The notes beneath the pieces are model-generated. The model made no database searches, was not told the DNA's origin, and was given only the letters and a program-made list of their open reading frames with translations. From the NCBI GenBank assembly GCA_017509375.1, contig JAFWPT010000110.1, positions 1 through 8,467 on the forward strand: DNA of 8,467 nt, written 5' to 3'. Below are positions 1 to 5,957 of the stretch, piece by piece. A program made the position numbers and the translations under genes. This DNA comes from Bacteroidales bacterium. Its GTDB lineage: Bacteria > Bacteroidota > Bacteroidia > Bacteroidales > UBA932. Every line of letters begins with the position of its first letter. The stretch's first letter is position 1.

Positions 1-1
1 A

Positions 2-1180
2 CAGATCGATTACGATGACTTCGACGGCTTTATCTTTGACTGCAACAATACGGAGGATCCCGGGATCATCGCAGCAACGGTCGAAAGACTCAAACGGGTG
101 CACGTGCCCGTTGTGAGTATCGCATATTATGTCGAGGGCTTCCATTACGTCGGAAATGACAATAAGAATCTGATCCGTGACATGGTCAGGCACATGTATG
201 ACGTCCACGGATGCCGGGACATGGTATTCGCCGGCGGACCGTCCTACCATTATGAGAACAGGCAGCGTTTTGAGGCGTTCTGTGAGACGATGGAGGAACT
301 GGGCCTGCCGGTCCCGGAGGATCATTACATGTTCGGCGATTTTGATTTCGATACCGGCGTCCGCTATTTCTCGGAATGGATGGAAGCCGGGAAGGCATTC
401 CCCGAAGTCTTTATCTGCGCCAATGACAATATCGCGGCGGGGATCTGCAAGGAGGCGATGCGGCGGGGGTACGAGATCCCGCGGGATTTCCGGGTCACGG
501 GGTTTGACAACCTGGACAAGGCCGCCTATTACAAGCCGCAGATCGCGAGTGTCAATCACAATCGCGGCACGCTCAGCCGGCGCGCGTTTGAGGTGCTCCA
601 TGCCCTGATGAACCATGAGGAAGTGGATATCTACACCTACATGCAAAGTGAGATCATCCCCGCCGAAACCTGCGGCTGTCCCAATACCGGTCTCGTCGAT
701 TACCGGGATTACGCCAAATGGCAGATCGATTACAAGGTGGAACTGGACCGCCATGAGGAGCACACGCTGGAGCTGGAAAAGCGCTTTGCGGAATGCCGGA
801 ATATCAGCGGGCTTTTCGAGAGCTTTGCGGAATACATCAGGAACCTCGAGTGTGCCGGCCTGTTCATCTGCGTGGATCGGGCGCTTCTGGAGGCGATGCC
901 CGAAAGCGGCTTTTCCGTGGACAGGCTGGATACGGATTCCCTCGTCGTCGTGGCAGGCGAGGATCACGGCAGACGTCTGTATTCGGTCAGGACGTATCAG
1001 GATGTCAGGGAATACCTCGCGTCTTCGGAACAGGCAAGGGATTTCATGTTCTTCCCGATCCATTTCCGTGACCAGAGAGTGGGCATGACCATATTACTGG
1101 AGCCGGCTTTTCTTTACGACCATTATCTGTTCTACGATTATCCCGTTCTCCGGCCCGGTACGCCTCACGGTGGACTATAG
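2..1180 (+). CDS. LacI/GalR-type ligand-binding-domain regulator, partial (5' end outside window, 3' end replaced)
   Basis: The frame is already open at base 2, so the N-terminus lies to the left of the window. An internal ATG at 98 is not the start, because the preceding residues (DGFIFDCNNTEDPGIIAATV) already belong to the fold. The first ~210 residues read as a type-1 periplasmic-binding fold as in LacI/GalR regulators: PVVSI, a middle segment DMVFAGGP, the FICANDNIAAG strand-turn-helix, and RVTGFDNL followed by PQIASVNHN, the usual end of the second lobe. AETCGCPNTG then leads into a charged helix (HEEHTLELEKRFAE) and a GAF-like region. Proteins of this build in Lachnospiraceae-like Firmicutes usually continue into a GGDEF or helix-turn-helix output domain. 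None follows here. Family-like sequence stops near HYLFYDY (about 1140), and the last dozen residues (PVLRPGTPHGGL) are out-of-frame reading of another gene. The ligand cannot be told. Confidence 0.7.
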   Translation, partial: QIDYDDFDGFIFDCNNTEDPGIIAATVERLKRVHVPVVSIAYYVEGFHYVGNDNKNLIRDMVRHMYDVHGCRDMVFAGGPSYHYENRQRFEAFCETMEELGLPVPEDHYMFGDFDFDTGVRYFSEWMEAGKAFPEVFICANDNIAAGICKEAMRRGYEIPRDFRVTGFDNLDKAAYYKPQIASVNHNRGTLSRRAFEVLHALMNHEEVDIYTYMQSEIIPAETCGCPNTGLVDYRDYAKWQIDYKVELDRHEEHTLELEKRFAECRNISGLFESFAEYIRNLECAGLFICVDRALLEAMPESGFSVDRLDTDSLVVVAGEDHGRRLYSVRTYQDVREYLASSEQARDFMFFPIHFRDQRVGMTILLEPAFLYDHYLFYDYPVLRPGTPHGGL

Positions 1181-1343
1181 CGAAAAGACCAACCAGATTT
1201 CCCTCACCTTTACCGAGGAGGACCTTGATAGCAGCATCCTGGACATACAGCCCGATGATTCCCTCCCGCTCAAACTGGTGCGCGGCATCTGCTCCTCCTT
1301 CACCGAGCCCGTCCCCGGCCGCCTTCTGGCAAAGATCTTTTAA
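1143..1343 (+). pseudogene. C-terminal fragment of a second protein, possibly an RsbW-like/HATPase domain
   Basis: Frame 3 is open here and reads about 65 protein-like residues ending in TAA at 1341. Features are a strand GPVRLTVDYSEKTNQISLTF, an acidic turn, then DDSLPLKLVRGIC and a final GRLLAKIF. Alternating strands followed by a D-x-LPLKLVRG-type helix resemble the end of the histidine-kinase-like ATPase fold (anti-sigma RsbW type), also found at the C-terminus of some Bacteroidetes MATE transporters. There is no start codon. Upstream residues in this frame (FTTIICSTII) are only the other gene read out of frame, so the fragment begins abruptly at about 1143-1150. The coding-like character is clear, but the family is a guess from a short piece. 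Confidence 0.35.
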
Positions 1344-1359
1344 TCTTTATGGAAGCGCA

Positions 1360-1479
1360 GGAGATTAGATTTCTCCCCTTCTCACTTTCAGAATCTGCAA
1401 GAATAGTTTCAGAATCTGCAAGAATCGCAGACAGGGGCCCCTTGCCTGTTGGTATTATGGGCAGAAGGTGGTAAATTAG
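1360..1479 (+). repeat. Intergenic repeat element, copy 1 (hairpins plus two 21-bp direct repeats)
   Basis: This is the first of two homologous intergenic copies (the other is 4989-5108). In order it holds: a stem GGAGA(1360-1364)/TCTCC(1372-1376) around a 7-nt loop; two adjacent 21-bp direct repeats at 1386-1406 and 1407-1427 starting TTTCAGAATCTGCA and differing at one base; a second inverted repeat TCTGC(1415-1419)/GCAGA(1427-1431); the palindrome GGGGCCCC (1434-1441); and a closing GTGGTAAATTAG. The start of the large lipoprotein follows 47 bases later. Identity to copy 2 is highest from the first stem to GCAGAC (1432) and resumes at GTGGTAAATT, while the part between has diverged in sequence and length. 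There is no coding potential in it. Confidence 0.85.
1472..1479 (+). promoter_or_regulatory. Possible degenerate Bacteroidetes -7 box (TAAATTAG)
   Basis: TAAATTAG sits at the place in repeat copy 1 where copy 2 has a perfect TAnnTTTG box (TAAATTTG). It departs from the Bacteroidetes -7 consensus at one base. It is about 47 bases before the lipoprotein start at 1526. No convincing -33 TTTG is seen at the expected spacing. The call depends mainly on correspondence with copy 2. Confidence 0.35.
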
Positions 1480-1525
1480 TTTTTTAATGCTGCCAAGCGA
1501 ATATTTATTTAGTTGTTTTAATAAT

Positions 1526-3784
1526 ATGAAAAAAGTATTTTTTGCCATCGCTATGGCGATGATGAGCATCTTCTTCGCAGGATGCGACAAAGGAAATGAA
1601 GTGGAACCGGATCGGGGTGTTGCCCAAAAGATTATCGGAAAATGGATAACCGCCGAGACGGACAGCAAGGTTATCCCCACCAATGAAAAAATCGTTTACG
1701 ACATTGTCTCCACTACCGAGGCCTATGTGAGTCTTTCCCTTCAGGACAGACAAAGAGAAGAAATCCCTTGGCGTGATCGGCAAAAGGTGGATATAGAAAT
1801 ATTGGGCAATGACGTGACCCTCTCCCATAGTCCTAAGACCGGTATGACTGTGATAGTTGAACTCCACGTCAATGCCATTACAAGCACGACGATGATTGCC
1901 AAGCGCACCGTTACCATCCGGCAGGACGGCGGTCTGGTGAAGTCCGACGAGAACATGGTCCGCTACGAGAAACTGAATGTGGACTACAGCAAAGACATCT
2001 ATGGCCTGTGGGAAGGCCGTATGATCAGCGAACAGTCTGAATACGACGACGGACAGGAGCACCGCTGGGAGTTCAAGGAAGATGGCACCTTCGTATTTTA
2101 TCTCAAGAACAAGAAGGGCGTCTGGGAGAAGAAGGATGATGAGTACGCCCAGTACTTCGTAGCAGGAAACCTGCTCTGCACCCGCTGGAAGAATGCCGGC
2201 GAAGGCACCCAGGAGAACCGTGAATGGTGGGAAATTACCACCCTGGGCGTAAGCGAAATGGTATGGACCGCCCTGCGCGAGAAGGAAGACGGCAGCCAGT
2301 ACACCGCCGCTTTCACTATGCAGAAGATGCTCGCTCCCTCGCAGGAAGAAATAGAGACCGCCATCATTGGCAAGTGGATGACTGCCAAGATTAATGGTGA
2401 GCCCTTCCTGACCAATGACAAGAGTGTGTACACTTTCCTCAACACCACGTCGGCCTATATGAGCGCCTCCGTAAACACCGATCCCGAACTGGGAGACCTG
2501 TGGCACGATCTTACCGAACTGGACGTGGACATCACCAGCAACGTGGTCACTCTTACCAACAAGCTGGACGAGCATAAGACGTTGAGCATCACGATGGTGA
2601 TCAACTCCATCAACGCTCAAGAGATGCAGGCTGATGTATCTGCCACCCTGGAAGTGGACGGCTCAGCGGTTAACCCCATCTGCGACCATATCCTCTACGA
2701 AAAGGTAAAAGAGCATTACCGCAAGCCCATCCGGGGCATGTGGGAAGGCCGGAGAATCTCCGGTGGAACCACCGAGTATCACCGCTGGGAGTACCTCGAA
2801 GACGGCACCTACAACTACTACATCAAGGTAGGAGAGGACCAGTGGATTAAAGTGCAGGACGAATATGCCGATTACTTTGTGGATGGCCGCCTGCTCTGCA
2901 CCCGCTGGAAGAACGCCGGCGAAGCCACCCAGGAAAACCGCGAATGGTGGGAGATCCGCAGCATCGAGAACGAGACCATGATCTGGACCGCCCTGCGTCA
3001 GAACGAACTGGGTGAGAGATATGTGGAGTCCTTTGCCATGACCAAGGTGGCTGTTCCCACCGAGGCTGAAATCCGGGAGCACATCATGCACAAGTGGATG
3101 GCTCAGAAGATTAACGGTGAGGTCGCGACCACCAATGAAAAGGCCGTCTTCACCTTCTTCTCCCGGATTAAGGCTACCATCAGCGCTTCGTTCAACAACA
3201 TCCCCGGAGATGAAGGATGGGTGGTGATGCGCGATTATGATTACGAAATAGACGGTAACAAGATCACCCTCACCAGCAAGCCCGACGAGCATATCACCAT
3301 GATTGATGAGATGATTGTGGGCACCATTGACGAGATGGAAATTCACTGCCTGTTCAGCCACAAGGAATACAAGGACGGCGAGTTGATCGCCCTCTATTCC
3401 CCGGTGAACCTCCAGCTGGAGAGAATTAAAACCCCGGCCAATTACCAGGCTCTCATCATGGGTACCTGGGAAGGACGCGTCACCAGCGAACATTCCCAGT
3501 ATGACGACGGCAAGGACCATCGCTGGGAATTCTCCACCAACTTCGGTTATGTCTATTATGTGAAGGATGGCGCCGAATGGGTCCCCAGTTCCAATACCAA
3601 GAACGAGTACTTTGTAGACGGCCGCCTGCTCTGCACCCGCTGGATTGACGGCGGCAAAGAGTACCGCGAATGGTGGGAAATCATGTCCCTGGACGAGGAG
3701 ACCATGATCTGGACCGCCCTGCGGAAGAATGATTCCGCCGAGGTGTATACCGCTTCCTTTGCCATGAAACGGGTGGCGGAATAA
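1526..3784 (+). CDS. Large modular lipoprotein with three tandem lipocalin-like double modules
   Basis: A 752-residue surface or periplasmic lipoprotein. An in-frame ATG at 1487 would add 13 residues before the signal peptide. The ATG at 1526 is preferred because it gives MKKVFFAI, a hydrophobic core and a lipobox FFAGC with Cys20. After the signal come three tandem modules at about residues 36-279, 280-519 and 520-752. Each has an A half (opening GKW or HKW, then TNEK and a strand-rich stretch) and a B half starting at residues 158, 402 and 644 (WEGR, HRWE, EDGT, LLCTRW, REWWEI, TALR). The opening G-x-W and the strand-rich pattern suggest lipocalin-like beta-barrels, a fold inferred and not proven. 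LLCTRW recurs at residues 216, 456 and 701. Ligand and role are unknown. The gene is preceded by repeat copy 1 and followed by a terminator, so it is probably transcribed alone. Similar proteins appear in Prevotella-like Bacteroidales. Confidence 0.85.
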   Translation: MKKVFFAIAMAMMSIFFAGCDKGNEVEPDRGVAQKIIGKWITAETDSKVIPTNEKIVYDIVSTTEAYVSLSLQDRQREEIPWRDRQKVDIEILGNDVTLSHSPKTGMTVIVELHVNAITSTTMIAKRTVTIRQDGGLVKSDENMVRYEKLNVDYSKDIYGLWEGRMISEQSEYDDGQEHRWEFKEDGTFVFYLKNKKGVWEKKDDEYAQYFVAGNLLCTRWKNAGEGTQENREWWEITTLGVSEMVWTALREKEDGSQYTAAFTMQKMLAPSQEEIETAIIGKWMTAKINGEPFLTNDKSVYTFLNTTSAYMSASVNTDPELGDLWHDLTELDVDITSNVVTLTNKLDEHKTLSITMVINSINAQEMQADVSATLEVDGSAVNPICDHILYEKVKEHYRKPIRGMWEGRRISGGTTEYHRWEYLEDGTYNYYIKVGEDQWIKVQDEYADYFVDGRLLCTRWKNAGEATQENREWWEIRSIENETMIWTALRQNELGERYVESFAMTKVAVPTEAEIREHIMHKWMAQKINGEVATTNEKAVFTFFSRIKATISASFNNIPGDEGWVVMRDYDYEIDGNKITLTSKPDEHITMIDEMIVGTIDEMEIHCLFSHKEYKDGELIALYSPVNLQLERIKTPANYQALIMGTWEGRVTSEHSQYDDGKDHRWEFSTNFGYVYYVKDGAEWVPSSNTKNEYFVDGRLLCTRWIDGGKEYREWWEIMSLDEETMIWTALRKNDSAEVYTASFAMKRVAE
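1631..3781 (+). repeat. Three tandem ~0.7-kb coding repeats within the large lipoprotein gene
   Basis: Units run 1631-2362 (732 bp), 2363-3082 (720 bp) and 3083-3781 (699 bp). All are in frame and each encodes one A plus one B half. Similarity is visible in the DNA itself around CTGCTCTGCACCCGCTGGA, which is present in all three units (2171, 2891 and 3626), and is weaker in the A halves. The third unit has lost the AGExTQEN stretch that units 1 and 2 share. Units 1 and 3 share SEYDDG/SQYDDG before HRWEF, which unit 2 lacks. Confidence 0.85.
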
Positions 3785-3804
3785 CCACCAGAACCTGAAG
3801 ACCG

Positions 3805-3843
3805 AGACCCCTGTACGTCTGACCACTCAGCGCACAGGGGTCT
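3805..3843 (+). terminator. Terminator-like hairpin after the large lipoprotein gene
   Basis: A perfect 10-bp inverted repeat, AGACCCCTGT (3805-3814) and ACAGGGGTCT (3834-3843), encloses a 19-nt loop 20 bases after the stop codon. Only a short T run follows (TCTTTGG), so termination may be weak. It separates the lipoprotein gene from the promoter of the AraC-type regulator. Confidence 0.65.
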
Positions 3844-3871
3844 TTGGCCTGGGCATTTCGGCAAAAAATTG

Positions 3872-3879
3872 TATCTTTG
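3872..3879 (+). promoter_or_regulatory. Bacteroidetes -7 promoter box (TATCTTTG) for the AraC-type regulator
   Basis: TATCTTTG matches the Bacteroidetes sigma-ABfr -7 consensus TAnnTTTG exactly and lies 29 bases before the ATG at 3909, giving a short leader. The -33 TTTG is not evident at the normal 19-21 base spacing. The nearest TTTG (3843-3846) is about 25 bases away and falls in the terminator tail. Confidence 0.6.
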
Positions 3880-3908
3880 CGCGGCGAGGAACAGAGAATG
3901 TGAACCTT

Positions 3909-4997
3909 ATGGAGGCGCAAGAGTTACTTCAGGACATAGTCTTTGTCATCCTTTACGGGTGCGTAATGGGGCTGAGCATGGCGGCGGCACTTTATCTGCT
4001 GCTGCGGCGAAGCAATGCCATTGCGCCGGGGGTGACGCCTCCTTTGCGCCTGCGCCTGTGGGCGGCGGCCCTTATGGTGGAGAACGTGGTCAGCCACATT
4101 TTCTGGTTACTGTACTTCAGTCATCCTACGGTTAGTGGTTACATTCTTGTCTGCACCCAGGACGTCCTGCTGCTCATTCCCATCGTAGCCGGCTTTTTGC
4201 TGTCTATGCTGCAGGACCGGCATCGGTCCGTATGGCCGATGGTGGTGGCGCTGGTCCCTTCCATTGTTTTGTCGGCCTTGAGTATCATCCGCAATAACGA
4301 GGCCTTTATGGAGTGGATGCGCATTTATGTCGTTGTGGTCTTCGCGCTGTTCATGGTGTATATGTCCTTTTCGGTCCGGCGCTATGGACGCTGGCTCAGG
4401 GACAACTACGCCGACCTGGAGAACAAGGAGGTCTGGCAGAGTTTCCTAATCCTCGTCGTGCTTATTCTGTTATCCATTCTCTACCTCTTTACCTCGGAAC
4501 AGAGCAAGGTCCTGATCTACCTTCTGGAATATGTCTGCATCGCCATTATGGGCCTACTGCTGTGGCGGGTGGAAACGCTGCAAGTGTTGAGCGAAAGCAC
4601 CACGGCAGAGGAACCGGCCGGGGAGGAGACAGCGCCGGTACCGCAGGAACTCCTTGTCGATATGACCTCCCTCCTGAGAAAGAACTGCGAGGAGAAGCAG
4701 CTTTATCTGCAGCACAATCTCTCCCTTTCCCAGCTTGCCCTGGCCGTGGGCACAAACCATTATTACCTGAGCCAGTATTTCTCCCAGCAGGGGCTCACCT
4801 ATAACGCTTACATCAACGGCCTTCGCATCGGCCATTTCATTAGCCTGTACCAGAAGGCGGTGGCCGAGGGGCGCGTATTCACCGCTCAGCAGCTGGCATC
4901 CGAAAGCGGTTACCGTAGCTACAGCACTTTCAGCGCAGCGTTCAAACAGCGCACCGGAAAGTCCGTTACGGCGTGGATGCGCGGCGCCGGAGAGTAA
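3909..4997 (+). CDS. Membrane-bound AraC-family transcriptional regulator
   Basis: A 362-residue inner-membrane protein with a cytoplasmic DNA-binding tail. Residues ~10-220 hold about seven hydrophobic helices, for example FLILVVLILLSILYLF near the end. An acidic linker (TTAEEPAGEE) follows, then an AraC/XylS-type double helix-turn-helix at ~265-355. Helix-turn-helix one is around LSLSQLALAVGTNHYYLSQ (271-289). Two is around FTAQQLASESGYRSYSTFS (324-342), ending in FKQRTGKSVTAWM, the usual closing motif. Such multi-helix AraC proteins are common in Bacteroidales, where the membrane part is thought to sense an envelope signal. The start could instead be the GTG at 3900, three codons earlier. 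The ATG at 3909 fits the promoter box equally well and is the more usual codon. The gene sits between two repeat-preceded lipoprotein genes, which makes them candidate targets (inference). The stop codon lies in the loop of a repeat-element hairpin. Confidence 0.9.
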   Translation: MEAQELLQDIVFVILYGCVMGLSMAAALYLLLRRSNAIAPGVTPPLRLRLWAAALMVENVVSHIFWLLYFSHPTVSGYILVCTQDVLLLIPIVAGFLLSMLQDRHRSVWPMVVALVPSIVLSALSIIRNNEAFMEWMRIYVVVVFALFMVYMSFSVRRYGRWLRDNYADLENKEVWQSFLILVVLILLSILYLFTSEQSKVLIYLLEYVCIAIMGLLLWRVETLQVLSESTTAEEPAGEETAPVPQELLVDMTSLLRKNCEEKQLYLQHNLSLSQLALAVGTNHYYLSQYFSQQGLTYNAYINGLRIGHFISLYQKAVAEGRVFTAQQLASESGYRSYSTFSAAFKQRTGKSVTAWMRGAGE

Positions 4998-5108
4998 ATC
5001 TCTCCTTCTTCCACTTTCAAAATCTGCAAAAGTAGTTTCAGAATCTGCAGGAATTGCAGACTAGACCGTTTTGCCTATGGCAAAATGGCCTGGGGTGTGG
5101 TAAATTTG
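4989..5108 (+). repeat. Intergenic repeat element, copy 2 (hairpins plus two 21-bp direct repeats)
   Basis: This is the homologue of 1360-1479. It has a stem GGAGAG(4989-4994)/CTCTCC(5000-5005) around TAAAT, whose TAA is the stop codon of the AraC-type gene. Two 21-bp units follow at 5015-5035 and 5036-5056. Next is a perfect stem TCTGCA(5044-5049)/TGCAGA(5055-5060), stronger than in copy 1. A third hairpin TTTTGCC(5069-5075)/GGCAAAA(5079-5085) replaces the GGGGCCCC region of copy 1. The copy closes with GTGTGGTAAATTTG. The small lipoprotein starts 52 bases later. Confidence 0.85.
5101..5108 (+). promoter_or_regulatory. Bacteroidetes -7 promoter box (TAAATTTG) at the end of repeat copy 2
   Basis: TAAATTTG is an exact TAnnTTTG match, 52 bases before the ATG at 5161. 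It is followed by an AT-rich leader. No clear -33 TTTG is seen 19-21 bases upstream, where the third repeat hairpin ends, so an activator acting from the 21-bp repeats is conceivable (inference). Confidence 0.5.
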
Positions 5109-5160
5109 TGTTTTATTAGTTAGTGCAAGAGTTTTACCATTCAACACAAAAAAACTGCGT

Positions 5161-5355
5161 ATGAAAAAGATACCGGCATACCTTATGGCCAGCTTGTTGC
5201 TGGTGGTTGGTTGTGTCCAAGATGACCTTTCCTGGCGTGATCAGCTCAAAGCCGAAAAGGAACGGCAGGACCAAATGGCCAGCACCCTGGAGAAGCTCCA
5301 AAAGAGCGATACGCCCTTTATGCTGGTGATGGTGGAGAACCGACTGCACAACTAG
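5161..5355 (+). CDS. Small coiled-coil lipoprotein
   Basis: A 64-residue predicted lipoprotein. The signal MKKIPAYLMASLLLVVGC ends in a lipobox with Cys18. The mature part is only ~47 residues: VQDD directly after the cysteine (acidic residues there are a known surface-export feature of Bacteroidetes lipoproteins), then a charged amphipathic helix from SWRDQLKAEKERQDQ to LEKLQKS, and a short tail MLVMVENRLHN. The helix resembles the heptad-like leader found at the N-terminus of much larger Bacteroidales lipoproteins, so this could be a truncated remnant. An intact small gene is also possible: the ATG, signal and stop are clean and repeat copy 2 supplies a promoter-like box. No enzymatic domain is visible. 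The next gene has its own promoter box. Confidence 0.7.
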   Translation: MKKIPAYLMASLLLVVGCVQDDLSWRDQLKAEKERQDQMASTLEKLQKSDTPFMLVMVENRLHN

Positions 5356-5378
5356 GGCCAACTAATGGGAAAGTTTAC

Positions 5379-5386
5379 TATATTTG
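5379..5386 (+). promoter_or_regulatory. Bacteroidetes -7 promoter box (TATATTTG) for the exported-protein operon
   Basis: TATATTTG is an exact TAnnTTTG match in the short gap after the small lipoprotein, 32 bases before the ATG at 5411. Its position argues for the 5411 start, since transcription would begin at about 5392, too close to the ATG at 5393 for a normal leader. No -33 TTTG is apparent. Confidence 0.55.
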
Positions 5387-5410
5387 TGTCACATGAATAA
5401 TACTGTAACC

Positions 5411-5953
5411 ATGAAAAGATTTTTACTTGTTTCGGCCCTTTTGCTAGCCTCCGTTTCCCTCTTTGCCGCCAAGCCCCTTAAGGTGACCAAGGGAAGCATG
5501 GATGTTTTTAAACAGGACGCTACGGCCACCTGGAACATAGATCTGTCCCAGGCCGTGTTCGTGAACAACGGAATCTTTGCCAAAGAGAATAAGGGAGACT
5601 TCAAAACCTGGTGTGAAGAAGACTACGACGAGCGCGTGCGCCTCATGAACGAAGCCTTCTTCGACGCCTTCAATATGTACACCACCGGTATGGAGCTGGT
5701 AAAAGAAGGGAAGGCCCCCTATCAGGTAATCCTGAAGGTGGACAAATTTGAACGTGCCCAGGGCCCCGGCGTCATGGGAAGTTGCTATATCAGTGTTTTC
5801 GGAACGCTGAGCCTCATTGACAATGCATCCGGTGAATCGGTTCTGGAGGTGGCTGTGAACAATGTGAAGGGAGACACGGACTTTGTGGAGACAGACCGTT
5901 TCCCTAAAACCATGACGTGGCTGTGCAGAGATTTGTTCAAACTGAAAAAGTAA
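5411..5953 (+). CDS. Exported protein of unknown function (180 aa)
   Basis: Starts MKRFLLVSALLLASVSLFAA, a Sec signal peptide with likely cleavage near Ala18-Ala19. An in-frame ATG at 5393 would add MNNTVT but lies almost on the expected transcription start. The mature ~160 residues have no cysteine lipobox. The middle holds CEEDYDERVRLMNEAFFDAF, a helix. The second half is strand-rich: YQVILKVDKFER, GSCYISVFGTLSLID, SGESVLEVAVNNVKGDTDF, then a closing helix MTWLCRDLFKLKK. A helix plus sheet with a 'local modifier of the whole cell envelope' pattern of this sort is seen in small periplasmic proteins of the GNA1162/CsgG-like type, but that is only a pattern resemblance. I do not recognise the family. 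It is separated from the next gene by 4 bases, so the two are co-transcribed and probably work together. Confidence 0.75.
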   Translation: MKRFLLVSALLLASVSLFAAKPLKVTKGSMDVFKQDATATWNIDLSQAVFVNNGIFAKENKGDFKTWCEEDYDERVRLMNEAFFDAFNMYTTGMELVKEGKAPYQVILKVDKFERAQGPGVMGSCYISVFGTLSLIDNASGESVLEVAVNNVKGDTDFVETDRFPKTMTWLCRDLFKLKK

Positions 5954-5957
5954 GCTT

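Noticed and set aside
98..100. ATG at 98 as start of the first gene
   Set aside because: The same frame is open and family-like from base 2, so the ATG is internal and the gene is cut by the window edge.
1386..1427. Possible CRISPR array from the 21-bp repeats
   Set aside because: Only two units per copy, directly adjacent with no spacers, and no cas genes.
1505..3826. Two long minus-strand open frames (about 370 and 390 codons) opposite the modular lipoprotein gene
   Set aside because: They lie antisense to a gene with a clear signal peptide and repeated domains. Their products have no signal, no domains, and mirror the three-fold repetition of the plus strand.
4313..4804. 163-codon plus-strand frame and several minus-strand frames within the AraC-type gene
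   Set aside because: They overlap a gene with seven membrane helices and two helix-turn-helix motifs, and their residues show no domain or signal.
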